From Aulostomus chinensis (taxonomy: Eukaryota; Chordata; Actinopteri; Syngnathiformes; Aulostomidae): a stretch of 64,000 nt of DNA. How positions within the stretch are numbered: position 1 is the stretch's first letter; the number at the start of each line of letters is the position of its first letter. Positions 1 through 10,900 of the stretch are shown here, one piece after another. The DNA is taken from contig JBBMOA010000018.1 of the NCBI GenBank assembly GCA_037954235.1, positions 4,942,501-5,006,500 on the forward strand, in the 5' to 3' direction. Made by a program: the position numbers and the translations under genes. Below the pieces are notes generated by a model. That model was not told the origin of the DNA, made no database searches, and saw only the letters and a list, made by a program, of their open reading frames with translations.

Positions 1-216
1 CAACTAGCTCGATCCAGCTGCTCATCTCTACACAACCTAGCCTGCTTACAGAGGACATGAAACAGAGGTGGGAAATCTTTACGTTTCACATCAAATCTTC
101 TCGGGGTGTTTTCAGACCCTCAAATATCCTCCTCAGTTCGCTAGAGCCAACAACAACAACAAAAAAAGCCACCAAACAACAGTCTGACGGAATGCTTAAG
201 TTGCATCTGTCAGAGA

Positions 217-252
217 GGTTAGCTAGCTAGCTAGCTAGCCAGCTAGCTAACC
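217..252. repeat. (AGCT)n palindromic tract
   Basis: A run of AGCT units, with one CAGC interruption, is bounded by GGTT on the left and AACC on the right. The whole tract is nearly self-complementary and could extrude as a cruciform. Confidence 0.8.
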
Positions 253-426
253 AGAGTTAAAAAAAAAAAACCCACCAAGACGTAAAAATGTCATCACCAG
301 TATAGTTCATAAACATATAACTGCACCGAGCAAGAACCTATCAGACAAAAATAACCCCACAAACATTAGTTATGTATCCGAAGTGAACTATCCTGGGTGA
401 CCATTAGCTTATAGCGGCTAACTTAC

Positions 427-850
427 CTTCTCTCTGTTATTCTCACCCCAAGTTTATCTCTAACACTACGAAGACGAATCAGACAAGTCACGACACAAAC
501 ACCTACAGAAACTACTAGAATACGGAGCTGTTACATTACTCTCTCACCCCCCCCCCGAAAAAAACAAACAAAACAAGTCAAAAACAAAAACGAAATAAAA
601 CTGCAGCTTTTAACTTACTTGATTTACCGCAACATCATCGTCATCATCATCATCATCGCCAGTGTCTTCCGGGGATGACAATCAAAGAGGAAGAAATAAG
701 TCAAGATGATTCCCCCCCTCGCTGCCACATGACACAAGTCACATGACTGTTATCGCGTTGGGTATCTTTTCCACCCATCGGGTGATTGTTCAATCATGTA
801 AATGAACCTGAATCCGAAAGTGTTTGGTAAGTTACGCGTCTGTCTCGATG
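427..850 (-). promoter_or_regulatory. Possible promoter and untranslated first exon(s) of a leftward gene (stard3 by gene order)
   Basis: On the minus strand there are two strong splice donors: AAG|GTAAGT, with the exon ending at 427, and CAA|GTAAGT, with the exon ending at 619. Upstream lie scattered CpGs and a perfect 12-base palindrome at 737-748 (AGTCACATGACT), which is an M-box/E-box of the MITF/TFE type. The sequence before the 619 donor holds only a short ATG-repeat frame that stops quickly, so any exon here is probably non-coding. In mammals STARD3 follows PPP1R1B in the same direction, and this block sits in that position. The gene name is inferred from order only, because no StARD3 protein sequence falls inside the window. 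It could also be chance donors in intergenic DNA. Confidence 0.33.
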
Positions 851-1103
851 GCGTTTGTGGCGTTGCTCTTCGTCAATGCGTAATCATGAGTCTTAGCGCT
901 CCCTCCGCTGGTCAAGGTGCGTAACTGCAACTCTTTCAAGCTTCACATTTTTTTTGCGAAAATGTCGCTCAAATACCCAAGTTTCAGTAATTATATAAGT
1001 TTTGGGGTTTTTACAACAACAGAATCTCTTATTCACCTGTTTCTCACCTCGTAGTTGTGGATCACATTTGTCGACCTGTCATAGCGCGGCCGTAAAATAA
1101 ACT

Positions 1104-1185
1104 TTAATCAGAATCAGAATCAGCTTTATTGGCCAAGTTTGTAACGCAAACAATGACTTTGACTCCGGTTTACTTGGCTCCCTTT
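1104..1185. repeat. Teleost interspersed repeat fragment (AATCAGAATCAGCTTTATTGG type)
   Basis: The phrase AATCAGAATCAGCTTTATTGG followed by CCAAGTTTG, and then a diverged stretch ending near GGTTTACTTGGCTCC, resembles a short repeat I recognise as very common in spiny-rayed fish genomes. Class not assigned. It is embedded in the 3' flank of ppp1r1b. Confidence 0.6.
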
Positions 1186-3270
1186 GGAAAAAAAAAAAGA
1201 AGTTTCCGGTGTCGTCAGAATCAAGAACATGGAGTTTGAGCCCCGAACAAAGTACTGAGCGAAGCAGAGCAGCTTTACAGGGCACTCACGTGTTGGATTC
1301 CCCACAGACACTGCAAGAGTTTGAGCTGAACGACTTGGACGTTCAACAGTAGAATAGTGGTGAGCTGCTTGCACTCAATCGCGTGTTTATTGTTGCTGTC
1401 ATGTCTTCTAACCGAGGACCCATCAAGGGAAAGCCGTCATTAAGTGTTAGGAAACCAGTGACTCACAGGCCTTCTTGGGAATAGAGAGTTATCAGTGTCG
1501 CACTTAAATTTTTCCTCAATCATTGTGATCAAATCGGCTCAAAGAAAATTACCGTGTCGTCTTTTTTTGCTTTTCTCAGGATCACCAGCGAGGCGAATTT
1601 ATTTTTGAGAGAACAAAAGTCCATTTTCGAAACAGTTGATAAAAACATACATCATACATGTATTCTCACTTGACTACAATTTTGTCGGGATAAAGAATTA
1701 ATTAACTCATCCTTAGAAAAGTGGCTTCGGTTTTCAGAGGATAAGGAGATAATTGAACCTCCCACCACGATAACGTGCTCAGTTATTTCATGTCAAGACA
1801 AAATTTAACTCATTCGCAAAAGTTAGAAGCAAGACTGTCCTTGGCTTCCGTTGTTTCTCGACATGCACCATCCTGCATTTGTTAAAAAGGCTTTCCCTAA
1901 AAGAGTTGTTGTTGTTTTTGCATTCCTTGTTGGGATAAATAAATGTCAATCACACACACAGACAACAGAGACTCGATTAAAGGGGAAAGGGAGGGAAAAG
2001 AGTTTATTTGGATATAATATTGTTGGTCACTTTAAAACAACCACATCACATTTAAAAACAAGTGAATGGAAAAAAAAAGTGAAAGGAAAGACGGATGAGA
2101 ATAAGATTTCATACACGTGTTCTTGCTTCCATTTGAGCGGGAGAAGAGGGGAGGTGGACGGGGAGCGGAGGAGGGACCTGAGCTGCAGACCGCCTGCTCA
2201 TCAGTCATTCCACAATTGGGGAAGGTTAGAGGTTTTTTAAAAAAAAAAAAAAAAAAAAAAAGAAAGAAAGAAATAAAAAGCGTCACACTTTTATTTTTCT
2301 TTACAACCAACCAGCAGCCCAGGTGATACAAATACACACAACCGTCTTGTTGATCGGATTCTGGAACTTCAGATGAAACTGATGCTTAAAAACTAAAGAG
2401 AAAACAGTAAGATTTCACTTAAAATATCCGTCGACTTGTGTGTTCCGAGAAAAGACAGAGACTAAATAAATGAGCATATACAGTGGGACAACCGAGCGTT
2501 CGTGCGTCGACCGTTGTGCTCAGACGCGTGGTGGAGGGAGCCAGGGCGGCTGATGGGAGGCTACATGCAGGCTAGTGGACGTGAGGAGTCGAAACAGGAG
2601 CTGAGCTACTCACGTTTAGATTAGAAAAATAGCTCTTACGACTGACCGTGACGTCCAAATCACATGTGAGCGATTAAAAAGGTTATAATAGAAAAGTCTT
2701 AACGTTACAAACAGGAGCGAATCCCAAACGAGTCGACAACAGCATCGGGGAAGATTCGAAGTGTAATTACTGAGCGTTGAGTGTTGCATGACAGCGATGC
2801 TTGGATATTTTTGAACAGATGAGAGGTAGCTTTGCCCTTTAAAGATTCATCCTAAAAAATACTCAAATAACTGCAAAGACTTGGTGTGCTTGTGAATTCA
2901 ACACAATATAGTAGTTTATTAAGTGACGCTACACAAATATTTGGGGTATTTGTCTACTGAACCGTATGATTAAGTGCACAAACGGGCAGAAAAAAAGGGA
3001 CACGGGTGGTGTTGATACAATTTTGGACCTTTAAACGGTTAGACTATATCGTGACTGAGATGAAGTAACTTGCCCTTCCTGATGATGTGGAGTTTGGCAG
3101 GAGTTTCTCCTTAAACCTGTCATTACTCCTTATTACCACAAGGTGGCAGCATACGCAAGTGTAACTAAAGGACCGTACGTGAAAAGATGCTGCAGATCAG
3201 AAAACAATATTTCACACATTTCAAGTAGTTTAGAAAGGATCGTATTAGAGTTGTGCCAAAGAGTGTGTGT

Positions 3271-3276
3271 TTTATT
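3271..3276 (-). terminator. Candidate ppp1r1b poly(A) signal (AATAAA)
   Basis: This is the first canonical AATAAA on the minus strand after the ppp1r1b stop at 3606-3608, about 330 nt downstream. Later copies at 2915, 2290 and 2003 could be used instead or as well; the sequence alone does not decide. Confidence 0.4.
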
Positions 3277-3605
3277 GTAGATGCCCATTAAGGAGGACTG
3301 GCTTCACGGGGTGTCAGGTCATGTGACCTTGACCCCTCGCGCTCTCATTAGAAGGACATTAGGGCCAAAGTTGGCATCTGCTCTGTCAGTGGATCCTTCC
3401 TCACCTCCTCATAAGACAAACTCTGTCCCCTCTTATATACACGAGACCATGTTCATTCTCTCACACACTTTCATCTCTCATCCTCACTCTCAGACATCCG
3501 CAGAACAGCCGTTTCCCCCCCATCTCTCATCTGAGTTCTTCAAATATGGAACAAATGAAAAAACCCCTCCTCAGATCTTCCCTCCAAACGTGTAACCCCA
3601 CTCTC

Positions 3606-3772
3606 TCAGTTACTCCCACGACTGTTCTCCTCTGTCGTTCTCTTAACTGTGTCCTGCCCCTCCTCCTCCTCCTCCTCCTCCTCCTCCCCCTCTTCGTCCT
3701 GTGACCCTTGGATGGTCTCCCTCACAGTGGGAAACGTTGCTGATTGGTCGGTGGTCGCCGTCTCATGGTGAT
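3606..3772 (-). CDS. ppp1r1b: ppp1r1b last coding exon (acidic C-terminus)
   Basis: This is open from acceptor CCTTCAG| to TGA at 3606-3608 and enters in the phase that exon 4 requires. It encodes HHETATTDQ, then GSQDEEG followed by nine glutamates from a (TCC)9 repeat at 3661-3687, and ends KRTTEENSRGSN. The sequence beyond the acidic block is not recognisably conserved with mammals, so the assignment rests on position, phase, splice site and acidity. Confidence 0.72.
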
Positions 3773-3922
3773 CTGAAGGGACAAAGACTGATGTCAGACG
3801 CTGCAGTAAATAAGAGCACCTTGTTTTGCTTTTAGTAGTGTATTTTTTTAAGTATTATATTATCTAAGTGTTACAGCTCAAATTTTCTCTTTGCTAAAAT
3901 TGCCTCTTTCAATCAACTTTTG

Positions 3923-3956
<34 letters not shown>

Positions 3957-6900
3957 TCAGACTCAGCATTAACAGGCAAACGTGGCAGGTTTGTATCGAT
4001 GCATGCAGACTTGTGGCACAGTGTTGGATGCACGGGGAGCAAGAAATTCTCCAGTAAATCAGACCTGGACTGTCTTGACACGATGAAAGTTGGTTAAAGC
4101 ATCACTTTGAGTTTATTTGGCAGCAGGAGCGAAACGACTGCGGTTTGTTTTCCAATTCTTCTCGTCAGGCTGATCGAGGAGCAGAAAATGATCTTTTGGG
4201 TGAAGGCCGAGTCGAAAAGAAGGAGTGAACTGATGTGATTTTTTTTTCGATACGTTTTACAGTTCTGTTTTGTTTTTTTTTGTTTTTTTAATGAGATGCA
4301 GAACAATTTTCAGAAACACTGAGTGAGCTGGTTCATGTTTTTTGGAAAATGTGATACAGCAGTTTGTGGACCTGTCATAAATACATCAGTAGAGTCCACA
4401 GCAGGAGTCCAAGTCAGGGGTTTTGTCTTCTTCCTGCTATTGTTCATGCCGAGCCTGAAGCGCGTTGTTCCACCGGAGCAACAGTTGCAATCAAAGAACC
4501 CCACGAGGCGTTTTCCGCATCCTGTTTGTATACTTCACTAGAATCACACTCAGAGATTTACAGCGAGCGCCTGTCACCTGGAGTGACGCTGCGGCCATTC
4601 TGACCGAGAGGCGGTGATATAATGCAGATTAAAAACCCACCATTTTACTGCAGGAAGGCAAACAAACTTAATAAGGCAGTTTAGATACGAAAGCTCCTTT
4701 GCTTGCTTTGAAAATGCTACTGTTCCATACCGAGGTGCAGCTCCTCACGCAGCGCTAAAGCATCGGATGAGTCAGAGAAGAATACAGAGCAGGTTCACAG
4801 CCGGCTGCCCTCTCTGCTCTCAACTCCCTCTGGTCTTTGATGTTGGACCTTTACTTGGCTTCACTGCACCCGGTGACGGATTTGGGGTGAGAGACAAAAG
4901 AGATAATGTGACACCCAGCCTCACCCGTGCTGCTGCTGCTGCTGCTGCTCAGCCCACAGGGAGCTTCATCTGAGAACTGCAGCAGATCCTTCCTCTGGGT
5001 TCCAGTCTAGTTTCAGCAAATGATCTCAGAGCAAATTTCTGGCCACGAACGAAACAAAAGGCAGTCTTTTCTCTCTAGTCTTCCGCTCTGCTCGCATTGA
5101 CAATGTTTCTTTAAAACTCATTGTTTTTAATGTCTCCACACCTGAGAAGGAAGTGGACTGGAGGTGTTTTGGGGTTTCAAATCCACTGGGACTCAAGTGC
5201 GTGCTGAACAGATTTTAGAGGTCAAAGCTCTAAAGATGGAGGTCAGAGGATTAGCATGATCTCCCAGTAACACGATGTGGAAACATCTTCAAATTTGGCA
5301 CAAACGTCCACTGGAACTTGAGGATGGATTAAAATAATTTGGAGGCCAAAGGTCACTGTGACAGAAGCACATGGCAGAGGCATACAGCAGCGACGTGGTT
5401 CCTCTTGTTAGACAGGTTCCGATAGCTCCTGAGAACTATTTTGACCCCTGAAATAGCATAGCAGCTTATATGATACCCAGGGGTGGGTTATGAGCGCCCT
5501 CTGATGGGCCATTGAATGTGTCCAAGTTGAATAAAGCAGGATATTAATAAAGAAATAAGATGGAAAGTGTATGTTAAAACTTAAAAAAAAAAAATCCTCA
5601 ATTTGAGATGTTGAGGTTGGCAAGCTGGCTGCTGCAGGAGGTGAATAATGGAAACATTCTGAAGGCCTGGCTGTTTTTGTTGTATTTATTTAATTCCAGG
5701 GCTCCGACCACAACAGGGGGTGGAGCTGTTGATGTCTTTAATAGATTTGAGATCTTTGTTTTTTGATTTTCATCAAGTACAGGGGAGCCGTAAAGTAGAA
5801 ATTGTGAACAACCCCAACATCAGGATGTTTTTTCCCCTTAAAGAATGGCAACATGAGCGTTGTCTGCCGGCGTGTGTCAGGGGCCCCGGCTGATGCCACA
5901 GAGAACCTCCCTCTCACCAGTAACTTTGGAGGGGGATCGGCCGTCTCCCTCCTCTCTCTGCCACTGGTCCTCATCCTCCTCCCCTTCACAAGGGTCTTCC
6001 AAAGGAGGGTAGACACCTAGGTTCTGCATATGTGCTTCAGCCATCTTCTGCACAGCTACACACACACACACACACACACACACATAGGGAGACGACCACA
6101 CAAAGACAGGGACACAAACACAGGGATATGTTGTTTTGGTTTTACCACGCTTCAACACTTTTATAAAGCCTCACTGGGGTTTTTGGAGACGTGCCAGGCA
6201 GGCAGGAAGCCAAATAAACACATGCACTGACAGACAGGCAGGCAGGCAACAGCAAAACGCTACCGTACACTCGTTTATACAGTAGAGCTGTTGTCTTCCA
6301 TCCAACCTGATCTCACCCTGCTCTCCCATCTGTTTATACATTCCCTCATCTTTCCTCGGCGTCCTTCATAATGCTGACTCACGCTCTTCTCCTCTGTGGC
6401 TTTACCTCAACTCCTCCTCTCACTTCCTCTGGGTCACCTTGGCCTCTCGCTTTCACGCCCTCAGATGCACGGTCAGGCACCGAGGGAGGGTCACTTCTTC
6501 TAGTTTAAGAAAGGTTTACGTAATCAGGAGTTAGCTCTCTTTCGCTTGCTGCATCTGAGGGACGTGTTTCTGATGCAGGAACGAGGCGCCCTGGCTCATC
6601 ACATCACCGCTGGACATGCACACCAAGAAATATCCAATAAATCAACTCAGCCGACAGAATCGGATGTGATGCATTTCCGCTGCTTTACCGACCACATGCA
6701 ACAAGCGAGAGGCCACATGCATAATTACATAAAAGATAGTTAATGTATGTGTTTTCTATCATGCCTCATTCATGTGTGCTCCACAGCTGTATACACAACT
6801 GACTGTAATCCTGGATCATCCAGACTTTCCGAGACTCACACTCAGTGTCTCACAGCTGTCGCACGCTAATCTCTCTTTTTCTGTCACACACAAATATACA

Positions 6901-7929
6901 CACCCTGCCATTGAGTTTACACTAAGAACCGAGCACACTGAAATGGTCCTATGCATAGCGCACATGCACATGCACAGAGAAAAAAAGAGAAGGTGTTATT
7001 GCGTATCCGCCCATCTGTCACATGTATCTCTGCCTTATCTGCTACCATGAAGTGTTGAAAGCAAGGAGCGAAGCACGGTAAAACAAAAAACAAAATAAAG
7101 GACTTAAACACAAGGATAAATCACAGCACACACGACCGCAGGCTGTAATGTCATCGCCGCTCGCACTGACCTTTGAGTGATGGAGGCTGATAGACGTTTG
7201 TATTGACGCGTTTTGGTTTGAGGACTCCGTTCTCTCCAACAACCCACTGTGAATAAACAGAGAGAGGGATATCAGTTAGGAATGCTGTCAAAAATGCCCC
7301 TTAAAAACAGGACATATTCAAGCGTTTGATGCAAAAATGTTCAGTTTTTCTCTAAACTCTATTCTCTCTTTCTTCAGGGCATAAATGCGGTGATTTACCA
7401 TGCAAGTGTCATTACTCATCCATCCATTATCTCTGCTCAGCTACACAGGGAGCTCAGCTGACATGAGAGCAAGGGGTCACCCTGGACAGGTCACCTGTCA
7501 GTCAGAGGTCACACTCATACTCACACCTGTAGAGGCTCCAATCAACCTGCATGTTGTTGGTCGGCGGGGGAAAAAAAACCCACCGTCTCGCCTCGTTACT
7601 GCACGCGTTCTGACATGTTAACTTCAAACAACAGATAGGTCAAAAATACAAGAGGTTAAAAATCAAATGAAGAGTCAGAACTCAACTCTGCGTTATTCAA
7701 AGTGGCGAAATGATGGCGATGAAATGAGAACGTGTAAAAGAAAAGAGGTTTGACTTCACCTTTACCTGGTGGGAGGTCTGATCATCCTCAGGAGACGTTT
7801 GGTCAGCGACTCTGAAAAGCGTGGCAGGTGTGGGCCTCCTGCGCCGGATCTGTGCACAAACACACACAAACAAATGCATAATTAAAGGGTAGGTTATATA
7901 ATGCACGTACACACACACACTCACACACA

Positions 7930-7968
<39 letters not shown>

Positions 7969-10900
7969 TTATCAATCAAATGGAAAATGTTGACAGTTGT
8001 TCCTGGTGGAGGTCGTGCTGGCCCTCATTAGTGCTGCAGCCCGATGGGATGATGGATCAACCCACAGCAAGACCAACGCTCAATAACCACCAGGACAGAG
8101 AACGTGGCTTGGTAAGTAGAGAACAGGAAGACTCGTTATGTAACTTTCTGAGCCGGTAGACAGATAGTTGAAGTTATTTGGAGGAAAAATAATTGTAAAA
8201 CTGATGCTTGCTGCTGGAGTTTCAAGCGTTTTAAAGACGCTAACGCTCATGATCTCCAAAAACCTGGAGTACTCGTCAGGTGGTGTAAACCAGCCAGCTT
8301 GAGACAAAAAGAGATGCTTAAAAAAAAAAAAATAAAATCCCCCTAAGCTGCCCTTTTGGTCTTCTCTTTCCAAATTTGTGGACACAGGACTTTGCATCAT
8401 TTAGTGAAACCCTCAGTTCCTTCTGTGTTATCATCACCTTTGTGCTATTTATTCACTTGATGCTGCTGTAAAGTTCGTCCAGTCTGGACCACTCAGCCCT
8501 GAACCCCACTGAACACATTTCCAGAGTTCTCCCCAGAAAAGGTCCTACAGAGGCTGTTTTTGTGAGCACTGGTGCCCTTAAAGGGTCGGTAAGTTCCTGG
8601 TCTGGAAAAAAAAAACGAAAAAAGAAACCCACCTTTGTAAAATGACCTGTAGTGACTGCGCTTGATTGCTTGAGTGCAGCGGTCAAATACATCAACACAG
8701 ACAGACGGAAAAGAGTTTATACTAAATGAGACCGAGTAACGAGCCCAGATCTCCCCTCCACTCTCACGCACCGTTCACTGCATAGCCGACAGCCTGAAAA
8801 CAAACAAGACTTCAGCTCTGCACTTCACCTCAAGCAGAAGTCCCTGTATACAGTAAACTCTCTGTCCCCTGGCAGAAACACCCGGCTGTGCCCACGCGCC
8901 CTCCGGCTCACAACCATCGCCCTCTCAGGACCTTCAGCCGCCAAATATGCTGAGAAAAAAAGACGAGCCACTTCAACAAGCAGAGGATCATAAAATGGTT
9001 TTCATCGCGGATTCGTTGTTATGAAATAAAACGATAATGGCTCCTTTTACTGCTTTACATCATTTATTCAGTATTTTCAGGAAAAAAAAACAAAAAACCT
9101 CACAGATGAATTGACAGGCTCCATGTTTGCGTGAGAAATGGGTCTTTTGCTGCCGCACTGGTTTCTGTCAATGATGTGGTAGATTTTTCCATGAAAAGTG
9201 GTCACAATTGATCCATTGCAAAGAGCACAAAGTCAAGCTGAAGAGAGCCTCTGTTCTCTTTCCACCAGCCACCTTCAGGCAAACATGTACGGAAGCCTGC
9301 AGTGGCCATAGAAAGCAAAATTGTAACTTTTTTCCAACAGTTTGATTAATTTTCAGCTAGAAGATTTAACATGTCAACAAGCATTACATCGCAAAAACTT
9401 TTTTTTCACCCCCCCCAAAAAAATCTCTATTTTTTTTTTGGCCACTCCAGGCCTCCATACCTGTTTGCTAGTAAAAAGTTTGCTCCTTCACGTGCCACAA
9501 ATTAATTAACCTGGAGGAACAAGGGCTCCATGAAGAGGGAGGTTTGATGCAGGAAAGATAACGTTCGGGTGAAGTGTCTCTAATTGACTGGATAGTTAAT
9601 GCAATGTCTTCCAATGAATGTGTGTTACCACTTCGAAAAGACAGAATTTACCCAGAGCTTTGACTCACTTTCCCACAATTCTAAATGATTAATAGTAGCT
9701 TACATCCTTGAAGTGCCTCTTGGAAAAAATGTTGGGTATAATGAATTGCACTGGGAAGAAAAAGCAGTGCAGCTAAGGGGACTTGGCAGGTCAAACAAAC
9801 GAGGTATTGAAAATTGTCCTCGGAGGAGCAGAACAACCTTGGCCGTGACGTGAACCTTTGCGCCGCTGTTTACGGCACATACAGGAGCAGCCTTTGCTAC
9901 CTCGGCTTTATTTTGAGTAAAACCTCTCGATATGAAGAGGTGTGTTTGTGTTCGGTTTCCTCTCTTCTGTTGAGGGAGGTGTGCGTCATCGGAGTGAGCC
10001 GCATGTTGCCAAAGCAGAAGCTTGATGGGCAGCACGGTGGAAATCTGCCACCGTCAAACACAACACACGGTAATCGAGCGTGGATTTGACCCTTATTTAT
10101 GACGCCAGAGAGACATTTTAATCTCGTCACGCAACTTCCAGCTTTCCTGTCTCCCCTGGATCGCTCACATTATCTGTCTCCCTCTCATTTCCATCTGCTC
10201 TCCTTCCTCTATCCTGTTTTCTTCCATCTCCATCTTCATTCCTTGATAGCGACATCCACCTTCCTTTCCTTGTCCTCTCCATCACTTGAATGTGTCGTGA
10301 CTGAATCGTGTAATTATTCCTGATGTTGACTCTCATTTCCTCACCTCACTTGATCTCTTTCTCCCTCTATTTATTGGCAGAGATCATCCACAGGGCTTCC
10401 GCTGCCCCCCTCTGTCTCCCCCCTGGCAAGATGTGGAGGCCCGGGGCTTTATGCCGCTGTTAACCCTGCTGCATACGCCTGCCTGACACCTGCTACCAGC
10501 CTTCCAGGGCAGCCTGAGGAGGCTCAAATGGAGGCCCACGAGAGGGAGCAGACACCAGATGTTGTCACAGCCAAGCCCATGTCAGGGTCCAGTGCCATTA
10601 AAGCTATTAAACTGGGAAAAACAACTGGATTGTTGCTCTGCTGTTTTCTTTCCTGGTCATTTTCTAGTGGATATGTTAAATTACTCTGGGTTACGTTCGG
10701 ATTTGTGCTCTTTAGCAGGAAATACTGTCCTGGTTAAGTCCACACAGTCTGTTTTTTTTTTTCATCCATGTCAGACAAATAACATGTACAAATTATACAA
10801 TATATCATTTTCAGAATGTGCTCAGGCTCGCTGGATCTTTAAGGGGGCGTAATTAATGCAAAACGAATGTAGATATTCATTCAGAACAATGGAGTCCAGG

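Larger units (their letters stand above)
851..3605. other. 3' flank of ppp1r1b; no gene seen apart from the likely 3' UTR
   Basis: This stretch lies downstream of the ppp1r1b stop codon and upstream of the possible next promoter. The part nearest the stop should be 3' UTR. Minus-strand AATAAA hexamers occur at 3271-3276, 2915-2920, 2290-2295 and 2003-2008, and the first would give a 3' UTR of roughly 0.3 kb. There is an A-rich run near 2239-2275. The open frames here are short, unconserved to my eye, and rich in homopolymer translations. A CTCF-like word lies at 3136-3149. Confidence 0.5.
3773..5917 (-). other. ppp1r1b: ppp1r1b intron 4, with old repeats
   Basis: The intron holds a (CA)n tract at about 3926-3954 and a repeat at about 5150-5362. 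It also contains a GCT/CAG-type triplet run near 4930-4949. I did not find a further DARPP-32 exon in it, but a short exon with the right phase could be missed by eye. Confidence 0.6.

Noticed and set aside
10030..10070. Small hairpin GGTGG-aaatctg-CCACC in GGGCAGCACGGTGG
   Set aside because: Short stem, no conserved context, not convincingly an RNA gene.
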